Shown here: piece after piece, positions 5,946 to 14,867 of the stretch | Layout: each line of letters starts with the position of its first letter | How positions within the stretch are numbered: the stretch's first letter is position 1 | IMG/VR virus record: IMGVR_UViG_3300036830_000168 | Span: 1 to 28,387 of that record | DNA length: 28,387 nucleotides | From: a virus | Strand: one strand, 5' to 3' | Position numbers and translations under genes: made by a program | The notes under the pieces: model-generated | Databases searched by the model: none | Seen by the model: the letters and a program-made list of their open reading frames with translations, nothing else | What the model was told of the DNA's origin: nothing

Positions 5946-5951
5946 TAGCAT
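5946..5951 (+). promoter_or_regulatory. Leaderless-type -10 box (TAGCAT)
   Basis: TAGCAT ends six bases before the ATG at 5958, which would place transcription start at or next to the A of the start codon. There is no Shine-Dalgarno. The same spacing recurs before three other plus-strand genes (22695, 24610, 25315). No conserved -35 is seen. Confidence 0.4.
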
Positions 5952-5957
5952 CCGGGA

Positions 5958-7331
5958 ATGACTGCCACGCTGGCCACCGCGCTCTTACTCCAGTTAGCCG
6001 CGGTCGCCCTGCTGCGCCACCGGCTCGGCCGGACGTGGCTGCGCAGGCCGGTCACGCTGCTGGTCCTGGCGAGCGTGGTGTACGACGGCGTCTCGCCGCT
6101 GCTGATGACGGTCCCGTCTGTGGGGAAGTGGGACATCTACCGGCAGGGCATCGCGCCGCAGTACGCGGACGAGGCGGTCCTGGTCCTGGCAGCGGGCATG
6201 CTCGCGCTGACCGTCGCTTACCTGCTGACGCGCCCCGAGCGGTCAGTCCCCGGGATGGTCCCCGCTGACATCCGGGCGGTAACCAGGGCGCTGGACTGGC
6301 GGCTGCTGGCCGCAGCGTGCGCGCCGCTCGCGGTGATCACCTACGCGGGACGCGGGTACAACGATGCCGCGCCGTCCGCAGGTACCGCGACCGCGCTGTC
6401 AGCGAACCTCGCGTCGGCGTTCTTCGTCACGCTCGTACTGCTCGCCGCGCTCGGCTTCCTGCTGCGGTACGGCACCCGCTGGTTCCTGCCGGTCCTCGCC
6501 GTGCAGTCCGCATCCCTCGCCGCAGCCGGGGAGCGGACGCCGGTCATCATCGACGCGATCGGCCTGGGCCTCCTGCTGGCCTTCGCCGGGCGCCGGCCGT
6601 CCCGCCGGCAGGTCGCCGTGGCGCTCGGCCTGACCCTCGCCGCTGTCATGGCGATCACCGGGCTCAGAGCCGGAGAGGGACGCGGGGTGTTCTACCGGGA
6701 CAGCGGCCTCCCGGAGCGGCTGTCCGCGCTGGGATCCGGGCTGACGGGCATGTTCTCCGCACCGGAGCCGGGGACGCCGGGGATCATCTCGCAGGCCGCC
6801 GTGCGCCTGGACGGCACCGACTGGACAGCCGGCATCCTCCAGGCCCGGCACCTGGGCCAGCCGCGGATGAGCGCGGCGGGGATTCCCCGCTCGCTGCTGC
6901 TGGCGGCCCCCTCGGCGGTGTGGCCGTCCAAGCTGGACCACGGCGGCCTGGATGCCTACGTGGCTCAGATCCGGTACTTCGGGCTCCAGGACGTGAACTT
7001 CCTGGCCGGGTTCGCGGGGCTGTACGCCGGGATGCTCACCGTGCCGTGGCTGATCGCGTTCCTGGCACTGTGCGGGCTGCTGGCCGGCCGGGGAGAACGG
7101 TGGCTGCTGGCGCGGTTCACCCCGGCCCGGCTGGTGCTGTACGCCGGCGCCGTGACCGAGGCGCTGTGGTATGAGCAGGGCCTGGTGTTCATGCTCGCGG
7201 CATTCCGCGCCGCTGTTGTCGTGGCGGCCGCCGCATGGCTGGCCGGGAAGGTTCTCGCGGCGCGCCCGCGCCGGGCGCCTGCCCCGGGGGGAAGTGCCCG
7301 GTCCTTCCCGCCGCATCATGGAGCCGGCTGA
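5958..7331 (+). CDS. Polytopic membrane protein, O-antigen polymerase (Wzy)-like
   Basis: The 457-residue protein has roughly ten hydrophobic segments: near 2-20, 33-52, 75-93, 115-130, 150-168, 175-192, 200-216, 221-238, then after a long hydrophilic loop at 355-385 and 400-435. The loop (about 240-345) has PERLSALGSGLTGMFS, RMSAAGIPRSLL and then WPSKLD. The segment just after it, IRYFGLQDVNFLAGFAGLYA, resembles the YxxFG...GFxGLYAG signature near the end of Wzy/O-antigen-ligase-type integral membrane proteins. The role would be building or modifying cell-surface polysaccharide, but no family was confirmed. It stands alone on the plus strand between the lysis and tail genes, as a moron would. 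Codons 10 and 13 are TTA, rare in such genomes. Confidence 0.55.
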   Translation: MTATLATALLLQLAAVALLRHRLGRTWLRRPVTLLVLASVVYDGVSPLLMTVPSVGKWDIYRQGIAPQYADEAVLVLAAGMLALTVAYLLTRPERSVPGMVPADIRAVTRALDWRLLAAACAPLAVITYAGRGYNDAAPSAGTATALSANLASAFFVTLVLLAALGFLLRYGTRWFLPVLAVQSASLAAAGERTPVIIDAIGLGLLLAFAGRRPSRRQVAVALGLTLAAVMAITGLRAGEGRGVFYRDSGLPERLSALGSGLTGMFSAPEPGTPGIISQAAVRLDGTDWTAGILQARHLGQPRMSAAGIPRSLLLAAPSAVWPSKLDHGGLDAYVAQIRYFGLQDVNFLAGFAGLYAGMLTVPWLIAFLALCGLLAGRGERWLLARFTPARLVLYAGAVTEALWYEQGLVFMLAAFRAAVVVAAAAWLAGKVLAARPRRAPAPGGSARSFPPHHGAG

Positions 7332-7350
7332 CATCTCCGGGCTGCGGAAT

Positions 7351-10017
7351 CTAGGAGAAGTGCGTGACTATCAGCGCCCAGCCGGCACCCCCCGCGCCGC
7401 CTGCCCCGGAGTTGCTTCCGTTGACGCTCGCTCCGCCTCCGCCACCCCCGCCGCCGTAGAAGGCGCTTGCCCCAGTCTGGGCGACGGTGGTAACAGAGGC
7501 CGCGCCGGCGCCTCCTCCGCAGGATGGCGTGCCCTGCGACGACGGCTGAGTTCCCGCCGTGGGAATAGTGGTGTCCACCACCCCGCCGCTGCCAGTGTTG
7601 GATGATGCCCCGTTCCATGAGAACGATGCGGTTCCGCCGGCCGACGCCACATTGGCCGACGTGACGGTGCCCCCGGCCCCTCCGCCGCTGGCTGAATATG
7701 AGCTTCCCGAGCCGTTTGCCGCCGCGCCCGTTGTGGACGCCGATCCGCCGGCCCCCCCGTTGCCCCCGTTGCTGCTGGTCACGCCTCCCGTACCCGAGGC
7801 TGCGCTGCCACCCGCACCGCCGTTGCCCCCGGGGGCGAACGCAAAGGATCCGAAGGTGGCGCCAGTCCCGTTGCCGCCGGCGTTCCCGTTCGTGGTGTCC
7901 GTGGTGACGGCCGCTCCCCCGGAGCCCCCTGCTCCCACGGACCCCGTCACCGAAGACGGCAGGTCGGACGCCACGAACGTCCGCGCGACCAGGACGCCGC
8001 CTGCACCGCCTCCGCCTCCGCACCGCACGGTTGAGGCAGCCCCTCGGCAACCTGAGCCGCCGCCACCCCCGCCGCCGAGGATGCGTACGTCCACGGCCTG
8101 CGCCCCGGACGGCTTGGTCCAGGTATACGAGCCCGTGGCCGTCACGAACTGAACGCTCGGGACCGCCGACGACGGACGGGAGGACACCTCGATGAGGCTC
8201 GTTCCGTCGTAGTAGAAGGTGACAGAGTCCACCGCGTTCGCGGCGGTGGACGCAGCCGGCGCCGTGCCGTTCGCGAACACGCAGTTCGACGGCCATGCGT
8301 ACGTCCGGCCGCCTGTCGCGTCCTGGACCCACGAGATGGTGACGCACTGGCCCGGGTACAGGTTCGTGACGCTGCTGGAGGTGCAGTTGGCCTGCAAGGT
8401 GATCTTGGCGTACTCGGCCACGCCCTGGATGGCGACCGCGCCAGCGGAGCTGAGGGTCTGGAACTCCACTGGCGACATCACGTCGCGGCCGGTGCCGTTC
8501 CACGTGAACGTCTTGAAGCCCGGCCCGAGCCGCATCGGCCCGGGGATGTAGGTGCCGGAGGTAACGCTGGAGCCGGTACCGGTGAGCTGCGTGTAGGAGG
8601 TGGCCACGACGCTGACCGCCTCAGTCGAGGCGGAGCTGAACAGCTGGTGCAGCGGCTGGGGCACCTGGAGGCCCGAGGCGGTCACGGTGAGAGTGAATCC
8701 GGATGAAGCGGTATTGGCGCCGAGCAGGATCAGCGGGGTGACGGTTCCCTGGTTCTGGTAGGTGATGTTGCGGAGATCCAGGTTCCCGGAGAACCCGTAG
8801 TTGATGAATGCACCGTCGCTGCTGAGAAAGGAGTCGTTCCCGACTCCGAAGTAGTAGTTGTGAACGGACACTGTCGCCGGGGTGCTGACCGCCGTGGCGA
8901 ACAGCATCCGGGCTGAGTTCTCCGACCGGGGGCCGTCGATGACAACCGGGTCAGACTCGTTCATGCTGGCCAGGTAAATGTCGGAGAAGGTGTTCTCCCC
9001 GAAGTCGCCGCCGTACCAGCGGAACCCGGCAGAGTTGGCCTTGACGCCGTACTGGTTGTTCTCGGAGACGCAGCCGAACATGCGGGTGTCGAGCACGTTG
9101 GAGGCCGTGCCGTCGTTGATGATCCACCCGGCGCCCGTGCAGGCCAGGGCCTTGCAGTCCCAGAAGTTCGTGAATGCCACGTCGGCGTGGTGATCGGGGG
9201 AGACTGCGAACCCGTTGACGAGCGTGCCGCCGGCGCCGCCGTTGATGTAGACGCGCCGGAACCAGCAGGACTCCGCCGACGTGGCCGAGGTGACCCCGCA
9301 GGCGTAGGTGACGTTCCCTCCGGAGGCGACCTGGATGGTCAGGTCCTCTAGCCCGGACAGCGCTCCCTGGAGGACGATTCCCCAGGTCATGGTGGCAGAA
9401 AGCGATATTCTGGTGATGTCCGCGCCCATGCCGCGAATCCGCTGGAGCGAACTGCCGAGCGTGACGCCGTTGCCTGATCCGTCCGCCGCCGAGATGGTGA
9501 ACGCGCCGGCGCCAACCTGGATAAGGCCAGGCGACGATCCGAGCGCGGTCAGCGCCCCCGCGATGGTGGCCTTGGCGGTGTAGACGGTCAGGCCGTCGTT
9601 GCTGTCACTGGCGTAGGAGGCCGCCGAGACGAAGTACGTGGACTCGGTCGCCGAGGGCTTGGCGGTCAGCCCCCCCAGCGGCAGGTCGTCCCCGTGGACG
9701 TCCCACACCCCGGCTGAGGAGTTGTACTGGAGCTGGACGCCCTGGTTCAGCAGCTTCAGCGTCACGGTTGCGGAGCCGCCGGGCAGGTTGAACTTGTCGG
9801 TGCCGCCGCACGTCACCGTGACCGCGTTGACGGTCGCCGCGGAGGCGACGAGCTTGACGCCCGCAGCGGTCTTGTCCGCCGGGGCCGACACCAGGGTCGC
9901 GGTATACGCGCCGGCCGTGGAGTCGATCTTGACGAACTGGCCTGCGGCGACCGAGCAGGACGTGCCCGTCTGGACCGAGGTGGGGTTGCGCAGGCGTGAG
10001 TAAAACGAGTCGCTCAC
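7351..10017 (-). CDS. Tail fibre / receptor-binding protein: beta-helix plus glycine-rich tip
   Basis: The 888-residue protein starts at GTG 10017 with GGAAGG upstream. Residues 1-110 are a beta-rich N-terminal part, likely the virion anchor. Residues about 126-440 read like a right-handed beta-helix of the pectate-lyase fold (opening STYFVSAASYASDSNDGLTV, then PGLIQVGAGAF and RIRGMGADITRISL). Residues about 450-640 are further beta-structure. Residues about 645-888 are a glycine-rich domain with long Gly runs, GGNGGAGGSA repeated, ending GGAGWALIVTHFS, the usual tip of phage fibre proteins. The role is probably recognition and possibly degradation of host surface polysaccharide; no catalytic residues can be assigned. 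It is the last tail gene before the Wzy-like cassette. Confidence 0.8.
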   Translation of the reverse strand: MSDSFYSRLRNPTSVQTGTSCSVAAGQFVKIDSTAGAYTATLVSAPADKTAAGVKLVASAATVNAVTVTCGGTDKFNLPGGSATVTLKLLNQGVQLQYNSSAGVWDVHGDDLPLGGLTAKPSATESTYFVSAASYASDSNDGLTVYTAKATIAGALTALGSSPGLIQVGAGAFTISAADGSGNGVTLGSSLQRIRGMGADITRISLSATMTWGIVLQGALSGLEDLTIQVASGGNVTYACGVTSATSAESCWFRRVYINGGAGGTLVNGFAVSPDHHADVAFTNFWDCKALACTGAGWIINDGTASNVLDTRMFGCVSENNQYGVKANSAGFRWYGGDFGENTFSDIYLASMNESDPVVIDGPRSENSARMLFATAVSTPATVSVHNYYFGVGNDSFLSSDGAFINYGFSGNLDLRNITYQNQGTVTPLILLGANTASSGFTLTVTASGLQVPQPLHQLFSSASTEAVSVVATSYTQLTGTGSSVTSGTYIPGPMRLGPGFKTFTWNGTGRDVMSPVEFQTLSSAGAVAIQGVAEYAKITLQANCTSSSVTNLYPGQCVTISWVQDATGGRTYAWPSNCVFANGTAPAASTAANAVDSVTFYYDGTSLIEVSSRPSSAVPSVQFVTATGSYTWTKPSGAQAVDVRILGGGGGGGSGCRGAASTVRCGGGGGAGGVLVARTFVASDLPSSVTGSVGAGGSGGAAVTTDTTNGNAGGNGTGATFGSFAFAPGGNGGAGGSAASGTGGVTSSNGGNGGAGGSASTTGAAANGSGSSYSASGGGAGGTVTSANVASAGGTASFSWNGASSNTGSGGVVDTTIPTAGTQPSSQGTPSCGGGAGAASVTTVAQTGASAFYGGGGGGGGASVNGSNSGAGGAGGAGWALIVTHFS

Positions 10018-10073
10018 GAGACCGCCTTCCGGGATGCGCGGGCGAAAGGGAGGCGGGTACTGCCGGAGCCGGG

Positions 10074-13043
10074 CTAGATGCCCCAGTACGAGGCCGGCTC
10101 GTAATCAAGAGCTGCCGTGAGGCTGGCCGTTCCGGTGCGGAACTCGATCTGCCGGCTGATATGCGAGATGCGCATGATCATCGTGAAAGCAGGCTGCCCA
10201 GGCTGGGAGACCAGGATCTGGACAAGGTCCCCAATATTCGCGCCCAGGACATAAAGCCAGGACTGTGGCACCGAGCGGGTCATCCCGGCGGCGTTCACCG
10301 TCAGGGCAACGGCGCGCTTCCGGGCCGTGCTGAAATTGGCGAGCTGCCAGTCGGCCTGCTCCTGCTGAAGCGCCTGGGACTGAAGGTAGCTGGTTATGGC
10401 GAGATCCTGCTCGCCGTACTGCTCCTGCGATGCCAGCGCCGTGGTCACGTCGGAGGGCGTGATCAGCGGCAGGCTGGAACCGTCGGGCGCATATGGCGTT
10501 ACCACGACGTTATTGCGGATGCGCTGCGGGTCCGTCGTCAGCGACGCGTCGTCATTGAGGTAAGGGATCTGCCCGGCGGCGACGTTCGGGCCGAGTTGCC
10601 AGACCACCTGCGACCCCGCTAGGTGCGGCCGGTCCCAGTAGCAGACCGCCCCCGCGTTGTCGGTGTAGAGCAGGCCGCCGTCGCTGGCGGTGATGTTGCT
10701 GACCGTCGTCCCCGACACCGACCCCGCAGTGTCGAGCGCCGCCTGGACGAGCGCGGTGGCCGTGTCGATGCACCGGGGCACCGCGATGTTCCCCGAAGCC
10801 ATGAGCCGCTCGATGCGCTGCTGCACGGTGTCCCCGCCCGGCGTGGGCGCAGCCGGGGGTGACGCGCCGGACCCGTAGCCGCCGCCAGTCTGGTCGCTCC
10901 ACGGCGCGGTGGAGGCGACCCGCAGCTTCTCCGCGCGGGTCTGCGCCGCGGTGTACAGGCTGAACGACGGCGCCACGCCTTTCCAGCTGACGTAGTAGTC
11001 GCCGCCCTTGGCCGCGCCGAAGTTCGAGTCGTTGACGCTGACAGACTCCGCGCACGGCCCTGACGAGAGGCCGCCGATGACGGAGGCGACTGTAACCGCG
11101 ATCGTGGAGGCGGTGGTCGAGCCGAACCCGCCGACAGCGAACGCGCCGCTGGGCAGCGGGTCCCCGGCCTTCACGTACTGCACCGCCGGGGACGTCGGCG
11201 CGGGCACCAGCCCGAAGCCCGTGACGGCGGCGAGGTAGTGGGACACGATCCGCGACGGCGGCAGGACCCGCGGGTACACGATCAGCGACGAGTGCGCGGC
11301 GTCGCCGAGGCCCGTGATGCCCGCCGTGTTCCCGCCGCCGCCCGAGCCCATGCTGGCCCCGAAGTTCAGCCACGACCACGTGCTGGTGAAGCTGGCCGTC
11401 CCCGATACCTTCGCGGTCGCGCCGCCGTTCAGCCACACCGTCCACGACGACTGGGTCAGGGTGACGGTGATGCCCAGCCACGCGGTGTTCCGCAGGTCGC
11501 CGCCCGCGTAGATGGCGGTGGTGGTCCCGGCGGCGGTGAACTGGAGGTGCCCGGACGTGTCGAGGAACAGGACCGCCACGGGGGCGGTGGAGGTCGCCAT
11601 CTCCCAGATGACAAGGCTCCCGGCGGGCTGGTTCGGCGGGAGGCCCCCGCCGCTGTCGGGGGTCGCGGACGTGGCGAACTCGTAGTTCCACCAGCCCTCG
11701 ACCGTGACCCCGCCGGACAGCGCCGGGAAGCCGGGGTCGTTGGCGGTGAGCCACAGGCCGGTAGTGATGCCGCCGTTGCCGGAGTGCCTCCAGGAGAACG
11801 AGCCGGGCTGGGCGGTCACGGGACCGCCCGGTCCGCCCGGTCCGGCAGTGGACGACGGGTCGCCGTACATCCACCCGGAGTCCGACGCAACCGTCCCGGT
11901 GGCGAGGTACACAACGCCGGCGAGGGTGTCGGAGAAGAACGTCCCGTTCGGGCTGACCTTGATGGACAGCGGGACCGTGTTGCCCGCCGCCGCGTTCCTG
12001 AGGGTCAGCGGGGCGACGCCGCCGAGGGCGGGCTGGTCATCGCACGGCCACCACGCGTACGGGGCGTCAGCGGCCACCTCGGCGCGGTACGGGGACCGCA
12101 GCGACCGGTTGGCGATCGACCATGCGTCCGTGCCCGTGGCGTTGGACATGCCGCGGAAGGCGTTGTCCCACGACTCCGGCCATGACTCCGCGGCCCGCTC
12201 GATGACCTGCCACGCGCTCACGCCCGTGGAGGCCGGCGGGACGCAGCGCAGGCGCACCGGAGTACCGGGGACGACGTTGGGGTACCACGGGCTGGCCGGG
12301 TTGCCCGGGGTGATCGCCCCGTCGGGGTTGTCGAGCTCCATCTCAAGCTCGGTGGACTCGAGCGACCCGAGCTCGAACTGGACGCCCGTGTCTTCCTTCC
12401 AGGCCCGGCACCGCTTGCCGCTGGCGAATGCCTGGAGGTTGACCCACGTCTTCTGGTCCGGTGGCGTCAGGAGCCCGGCCCCGAAGGCCGCCTCGAACAC
12501 GGTGTAGGGCCATGCCGGGTTGATGCCGGCGGGCACCGGGGACTGCGCGCCGACGATGACGCCGGTCATGGCACCCGCAATGTCCTCGGTCGCGGTGGAC
12601 GTGGCGGTGACCGAGGCGCTCGCGGTTGTGGTGTTGCACGCGGCGGCGAGCACCACGTCAGCCGAGTGGTCCGTGCCGTTGGTCGCGGTGACGGTGTGCA
12701 GCGCCGTCCACCCGGACGGGTGCAGCGCGGTTCCGGCCGTAGACAGGTCCCCGACCGCGATGGCCAGGATGAAGCCCTCCGGGGTGACCGAGCGGCCAGC
12801 GGCGACCAGGGTGCCGTGGCCGGCCTCGGTCGCGGTCCCGCGCACTGCGACGGACGCCCCGGCGGCCAGGGTCCCGGTGCCGTGCTCCGCGCCAGCCGCG
12901 TGGATGACGATGCCGCCCAGGGCGGTCAGCGTGCCGGCGCCTTCCTCGTCCGCGCCGGGCGGCACGACGCCGGGGAACCCGTTCGGGGCCGAAATCGGGC
13001 GGACAACCGGCCCGAGGACCCCGTTCTGCCAGGTGAGGCTCAT
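10074..13043 (-). CDS. Large minor tail protein with LamG-like domain
   Basis: The 989-residue protein starts at ATG 13043 with GGGAG nearby. Three short repeats of the form GxGTLxAxG lie at about 35-90. Residues about 175-320 carry the actinophage tail hub signature: WVNLQAFASGKRC, ELEMELDNPDGAITPGNPAS, YPNVVPGTPVRLR. Residues about 325-620 form a LamG/concanavalin-like sandwich (PYAWWPCDDQP, then VTVEGWWNYE, HLQFTAAG, LGITVTLTQSSWTVWLNG). The C-terminal third contains TASDGGLLYTDNAGAVCYWD and ends RTGTASLTAALDYEPASYWG, typical of these baseplate-type proteins. It probably builds the tail tip and may bind cell-wall glycan. It lies between two other minor tail genes. Confidence 0.82.
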   Translation of the reverse strand: MSLTWQNGVLGPVVRPISAPNGFPGVVPPGADEEGAGTLTALGGIVIHAAGAEHGTGTLAAGASVAVRGTATEAGHGTLVAAGRSVTPEGFILAIAVGDLSTAGTALHPSGWTALHTVTATNGTDHSADVVLAAACNTTTASASVTATSTATEDIAGAMTGVIVGAQSPVPAGINPAWPYTVFEAAFGAGLLTPPDQKTWVNLQAFASGKRCRAWKEDTGVQFELGSLESTELEMELDNPDGAITPGNPASPWYPNVVPGTPVRLRCVPPASTGVSAWQVIERAAESWPESWDNAFRGMSNATGTDAWSIANRSLRSPYRAEVAADAPYAWWPCDDQPALGGVAPLTLRNAAAGNTVPLSIKVSPNGTFFSDTLAGVVYLATGTVASDSGWMYGDPSSTAGPGGPGGPVTAQPGSFSWRHSGNGGITTGLWLTANDPGFPALSGGVTVEGWWNYEFATSATPDSGGGLPPNQPAGSLVIWEMATSTAPVAVLFLDTSGHLQFTAAGTTTAIYAGGDLRNTAWLGITVTLTQSSWTVWLNGGATAKVSGTASFTSTWSWLNFGASMGSGGGGNTAGITGLGDAAHSSLIVYPRVLPPSRIVSHYLAAVTGFGLVPAPTSPAVQYVKAGDPLPSGAFAVGGFGSTTASTIAVTVASVIGGLSSGPCAESVSVNDSNFGAAKGGDYYVSWKGVAPSFSLYTAAQTRAEKLRVASTAPWSDQTGGGYGSGASPPAAPTPGGDTVQQRIERLMASGNIAVPRCIDTATALVQAALDTAGSVSGTTVSNITASDGGLLYTDNAGAVCYWDRPHLAGSQVVWQLGPNVAAGQIPYLNDDASLTTDPQRIRNNVVVTPYAPDGSSLPLITPSDVTTALASQEQYGEQDLAITSYLQSQALQQEQADWQLANFSTARKRAVALTVNAAGMTRSVPQSWLYVLGANIGDLVQILVSQPGQPAFTMIMRISHISRQIEFRTGTASLTAALDYEPASYWGI

Positions 13044-13071
13044 CCTGTCTCCCTGCTCGGTGCTTCAGGAG

Positions 13072-13584
13072 TCAGGAGAGGGTGATCGCCTTCCACGCGC
13101 CGCCGATGTAGCCGTAAAGCTGGTTGTCGGTCGAGTCGATGACTAGCGGGACCAGCCCCGTCTGCGTGACCGGCACTCCAGTCGGCGGCCCCGGGCAGGT
13201 AGGCGCGTAGAGGAATCCGGTGGTCGCCGTCGTGGGCAGGGCGGCCGGGGCGGACTGGAGCAGGGTGAGCCAGAAGCCCTGAGCGCTGGCGAGGAAGTCC
13301 TGCTCGGTCACGCCGTGCACAACGGGGGCGCCGGGCGCGTGGGCCTGCGCGGTGGTCCCGTCGATGCCCCTGGAGCACGTGAGCGTGAACGGCCCGGTAC
13401 CGGAGATGGCGGTGACCGACACGGCTTCCTGGATGCTGGTGCCCCAGTCGAGGAGCACGCTGAACGGCGTGCTCGCTGGCCAGGTCCCCGGCATGGATGC
13501 GACCTGGATGTTCCCCGACGACAGGGCGTTGGTGCTGAGCGTCGTCGGCAGGGCGCCGGAACTGATGAACCTAGCTTGTGCCAC
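13072..13584 (-). CDS. Minor tail protein, 170 aa
   Basis: GTG 13584 shares one base with the upstream stop (TAGTG) and has AGGAG nine bases upstream. The frame stays open far upstream but is Arg-rich and is the shadow of the neighbouring gene. Residues about 35-92 hold a recognisable phage module: PFSVLLDWGTSIQEAVSVTA with E53, then SRGIDGTTAQAHAPGAPVVH with R72-G73 and H82. The end, STDNQLYGYIGGAWKAITLS, is the kind of short C-terminal strand seen in tail fibres and decoration proteins. It sits between two minor tail genes and is probably a virion component of the tail tip. Confidence 0.75.
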   Translation of the reverse strand: MAQARFISSGALPTTLSTNALSSGNIQVASMPGTWPASTPFSVLLDWGTSIQEAVSVTAISGTGPFTLTCSRGIDGTTAQAHAPGAPVVHGVTEQDFLASAQGFWLTLLQSAPAALPTTATTGFLYAPTCPGPPTGVPVTQTGLVPLVIDSTDNQLYGYIGGAWKAITLS

Positions 13585-14867
13585 TACGGCGCTCCTATGG
13601 CAATCGTGAGTGATCGCGTTGCCGCGCTGTAGCCCGTAGTCACGGCGTACGCCTGGTCCCAGGGGCCGAGCGCCTCGACCTCCACGATGAGGACGGCCAG
13701 GCCCGACACGGCACCGAGCGGGGAGACGTAGACGATGGCCGGAGGGTTGCCGGTGACGGCGCCGATGTTGGGCTGGTACCACACCGCCGCCCGGACCGTT
13801 CCCGTGCCGTTCGACGGGGAGCCGGGGCGCCACCACTGGTGCCCGTCGTCCTGGACGCTGACGGTGACCGGCGGCAGGCCGGCCATCTGCCGCCATCCCA
13901 CCGCGACGAAGAGCCAGTTGCCAGGCGTCGGGACCCCGGAACCGCCGCCGACCGACGTGGCCAGGGTCAGCGGGATGACCGCGGACTGGTCCGCGGGCGG
14001 GACGAACCCGAACGCCGAGGGCTGCGCGAGCGTCCCGGCCCACTGGTTTACCGGCAGCGGGTTGAGCGCGTTGGCGACGCCGGCGAGCTGCCCAGTTCCC
14101 GAGAGCGCTGCCGGGCCGGACTGGACGATGGCCGTGCCGGCGGCGCCGAGGGTGCCGACGCCGATGAGCGGCGCACTGTCCGGGGGCGCCCCCGACGCAT
14201 GGCCAGTGAGCGTGCCGGTGCCGGACGGGGTGCCCGCGCCCTTGATTCCCGCCGCCGCGCCGAGGGTCCCGTGGCCGGCCTCGGTGGCCGTACCCGACTG
14301 GCCGCCGGTTTTCAGCGCGACGCCGACGGCAGTCCACTGAAGGGCAGCGGAGAACGTCCCCGACCACACCGGGGTCACGGGGCCGGAGGTGACCTGGAAC
14401 CCGGCGATGGCCGCGTCGCCCAGGGACGTGGACTGCTTCGCCTCGTCGGTCCACGGCGACCCGGGGCCGGTGATCGTCGGGTTCCCGGTGACGTGGACGA
14501 TGCCGAAGACCGCGCCAGCAGCGGTGGTCGCGGAGTTCGGCGTGAATGCCCCGGCCGCCCAGGTCGAGCTGTTGCCGCCCGCCGCGGCGGTGCCGTCCTC
14601 GATCGCGGTGCCGTGGCCGCTGATCCCGGAGAGCTCCCAGGCCCAGCCGATCATCGTGGTGGCGAAGCCGCCCGACGCCCCGGACAGGGTGATGGTGACG
14701 GTGGTCGCCCCGCCGGCGCAGTCGCCGTCGCTCCAGAAAAACGAGTAGTTCGTGGAGGTGGCGGTGCGCTTGGTCTGCCGGTGCAGGTAGAAGTTGTCTG
14801 GCGATGAGCCGAGTTGCGGGGCGGCGGTGACCGAGCTTGACGACGTGTCGAACGCCGAGACGGCCAC
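13584..14867 (-). CDS. Minor tail protein, two jelly-roll domains; 5' end disrupted
   Basis: The first in-frame standard start is GTG 14867 (427 aa), but the same frame reads as protein for 34 more codons up to 14969 (GIAIVQTATPAELVG, then TLTLTFGSPVTAGHC), including the first strands of a beta sandwich. The frame is then closed by a TGA at 14970-14972, and no ATG/GTG/TTG lies in the extension. A GTG at 14971-14973 would start it perfectly if one G of the following GGG were absent, so a frameshift or sequencing error near 14966 is likely. Residues 1-187 and 290-427 are two similar jelly-roll domains joined by a Gly/Thr repeat linker (190-265). Probably a tail-tip structural protein. Confidence 0.7.
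   Translation of the reverse strand: MAVSAFDTSSSSVTAAPQLGSSPDNFYLHRQTKRTATSTNYSFFWSDGDCAGGATTVTITLSGASGGFATTMIGWAWELSGISGHGTAIEDGTAAAGGNSSTWAAGAFTPNSATTAAGAVFGIVHVTGNPTITGPGSPWTDEAKQSTSLGDAAIAGFQVTSGPVTPVWSGTFSAALQWTAVGVALKTGGQSGTATEAGHGTLGAAAGIKGAGTPSGTGTLTGHASGAPPDSAPLIGVGTLGAAGTAIVQSGPAALSGTGQLAGVANALNPLPVNQWAGTLAQPSAFGFVPPADQSAVIPLTLATSVGGGSGVPTPGNWLFVAVGWRQMAGLPPVTVSVQDDGHQWWRPGSPSNGTGTVRAAVWYQPNIGAVTGNPPAIVYVSPLGAVSGLAVLIVEVEALGPWDQAYAVTTGYSAATRSLTIAIGAP

Noticed and set aside
7700-8100. Repetitive glycine-codon DNA that might suggest a tandem repeat element or CRISPR
   Set aside because: The repeats are short, irregular and in phase with Gly-rich coding sequence; there are no constant repeats with unique spacers.
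7559-8152. Pro-rich plus-strand ORF opposite the glycine-rich tip
   Set aside because: Poly-Pro is the direct complement of Gly codons (GGN/CCN), so this is a shadow.
7316-8503. 395-codon minus-strand ORF within the fibre gene region
   Set aside because: Almost entirely Arg/Gly in a second frame of the glycine-rich domain; a composition artefact.
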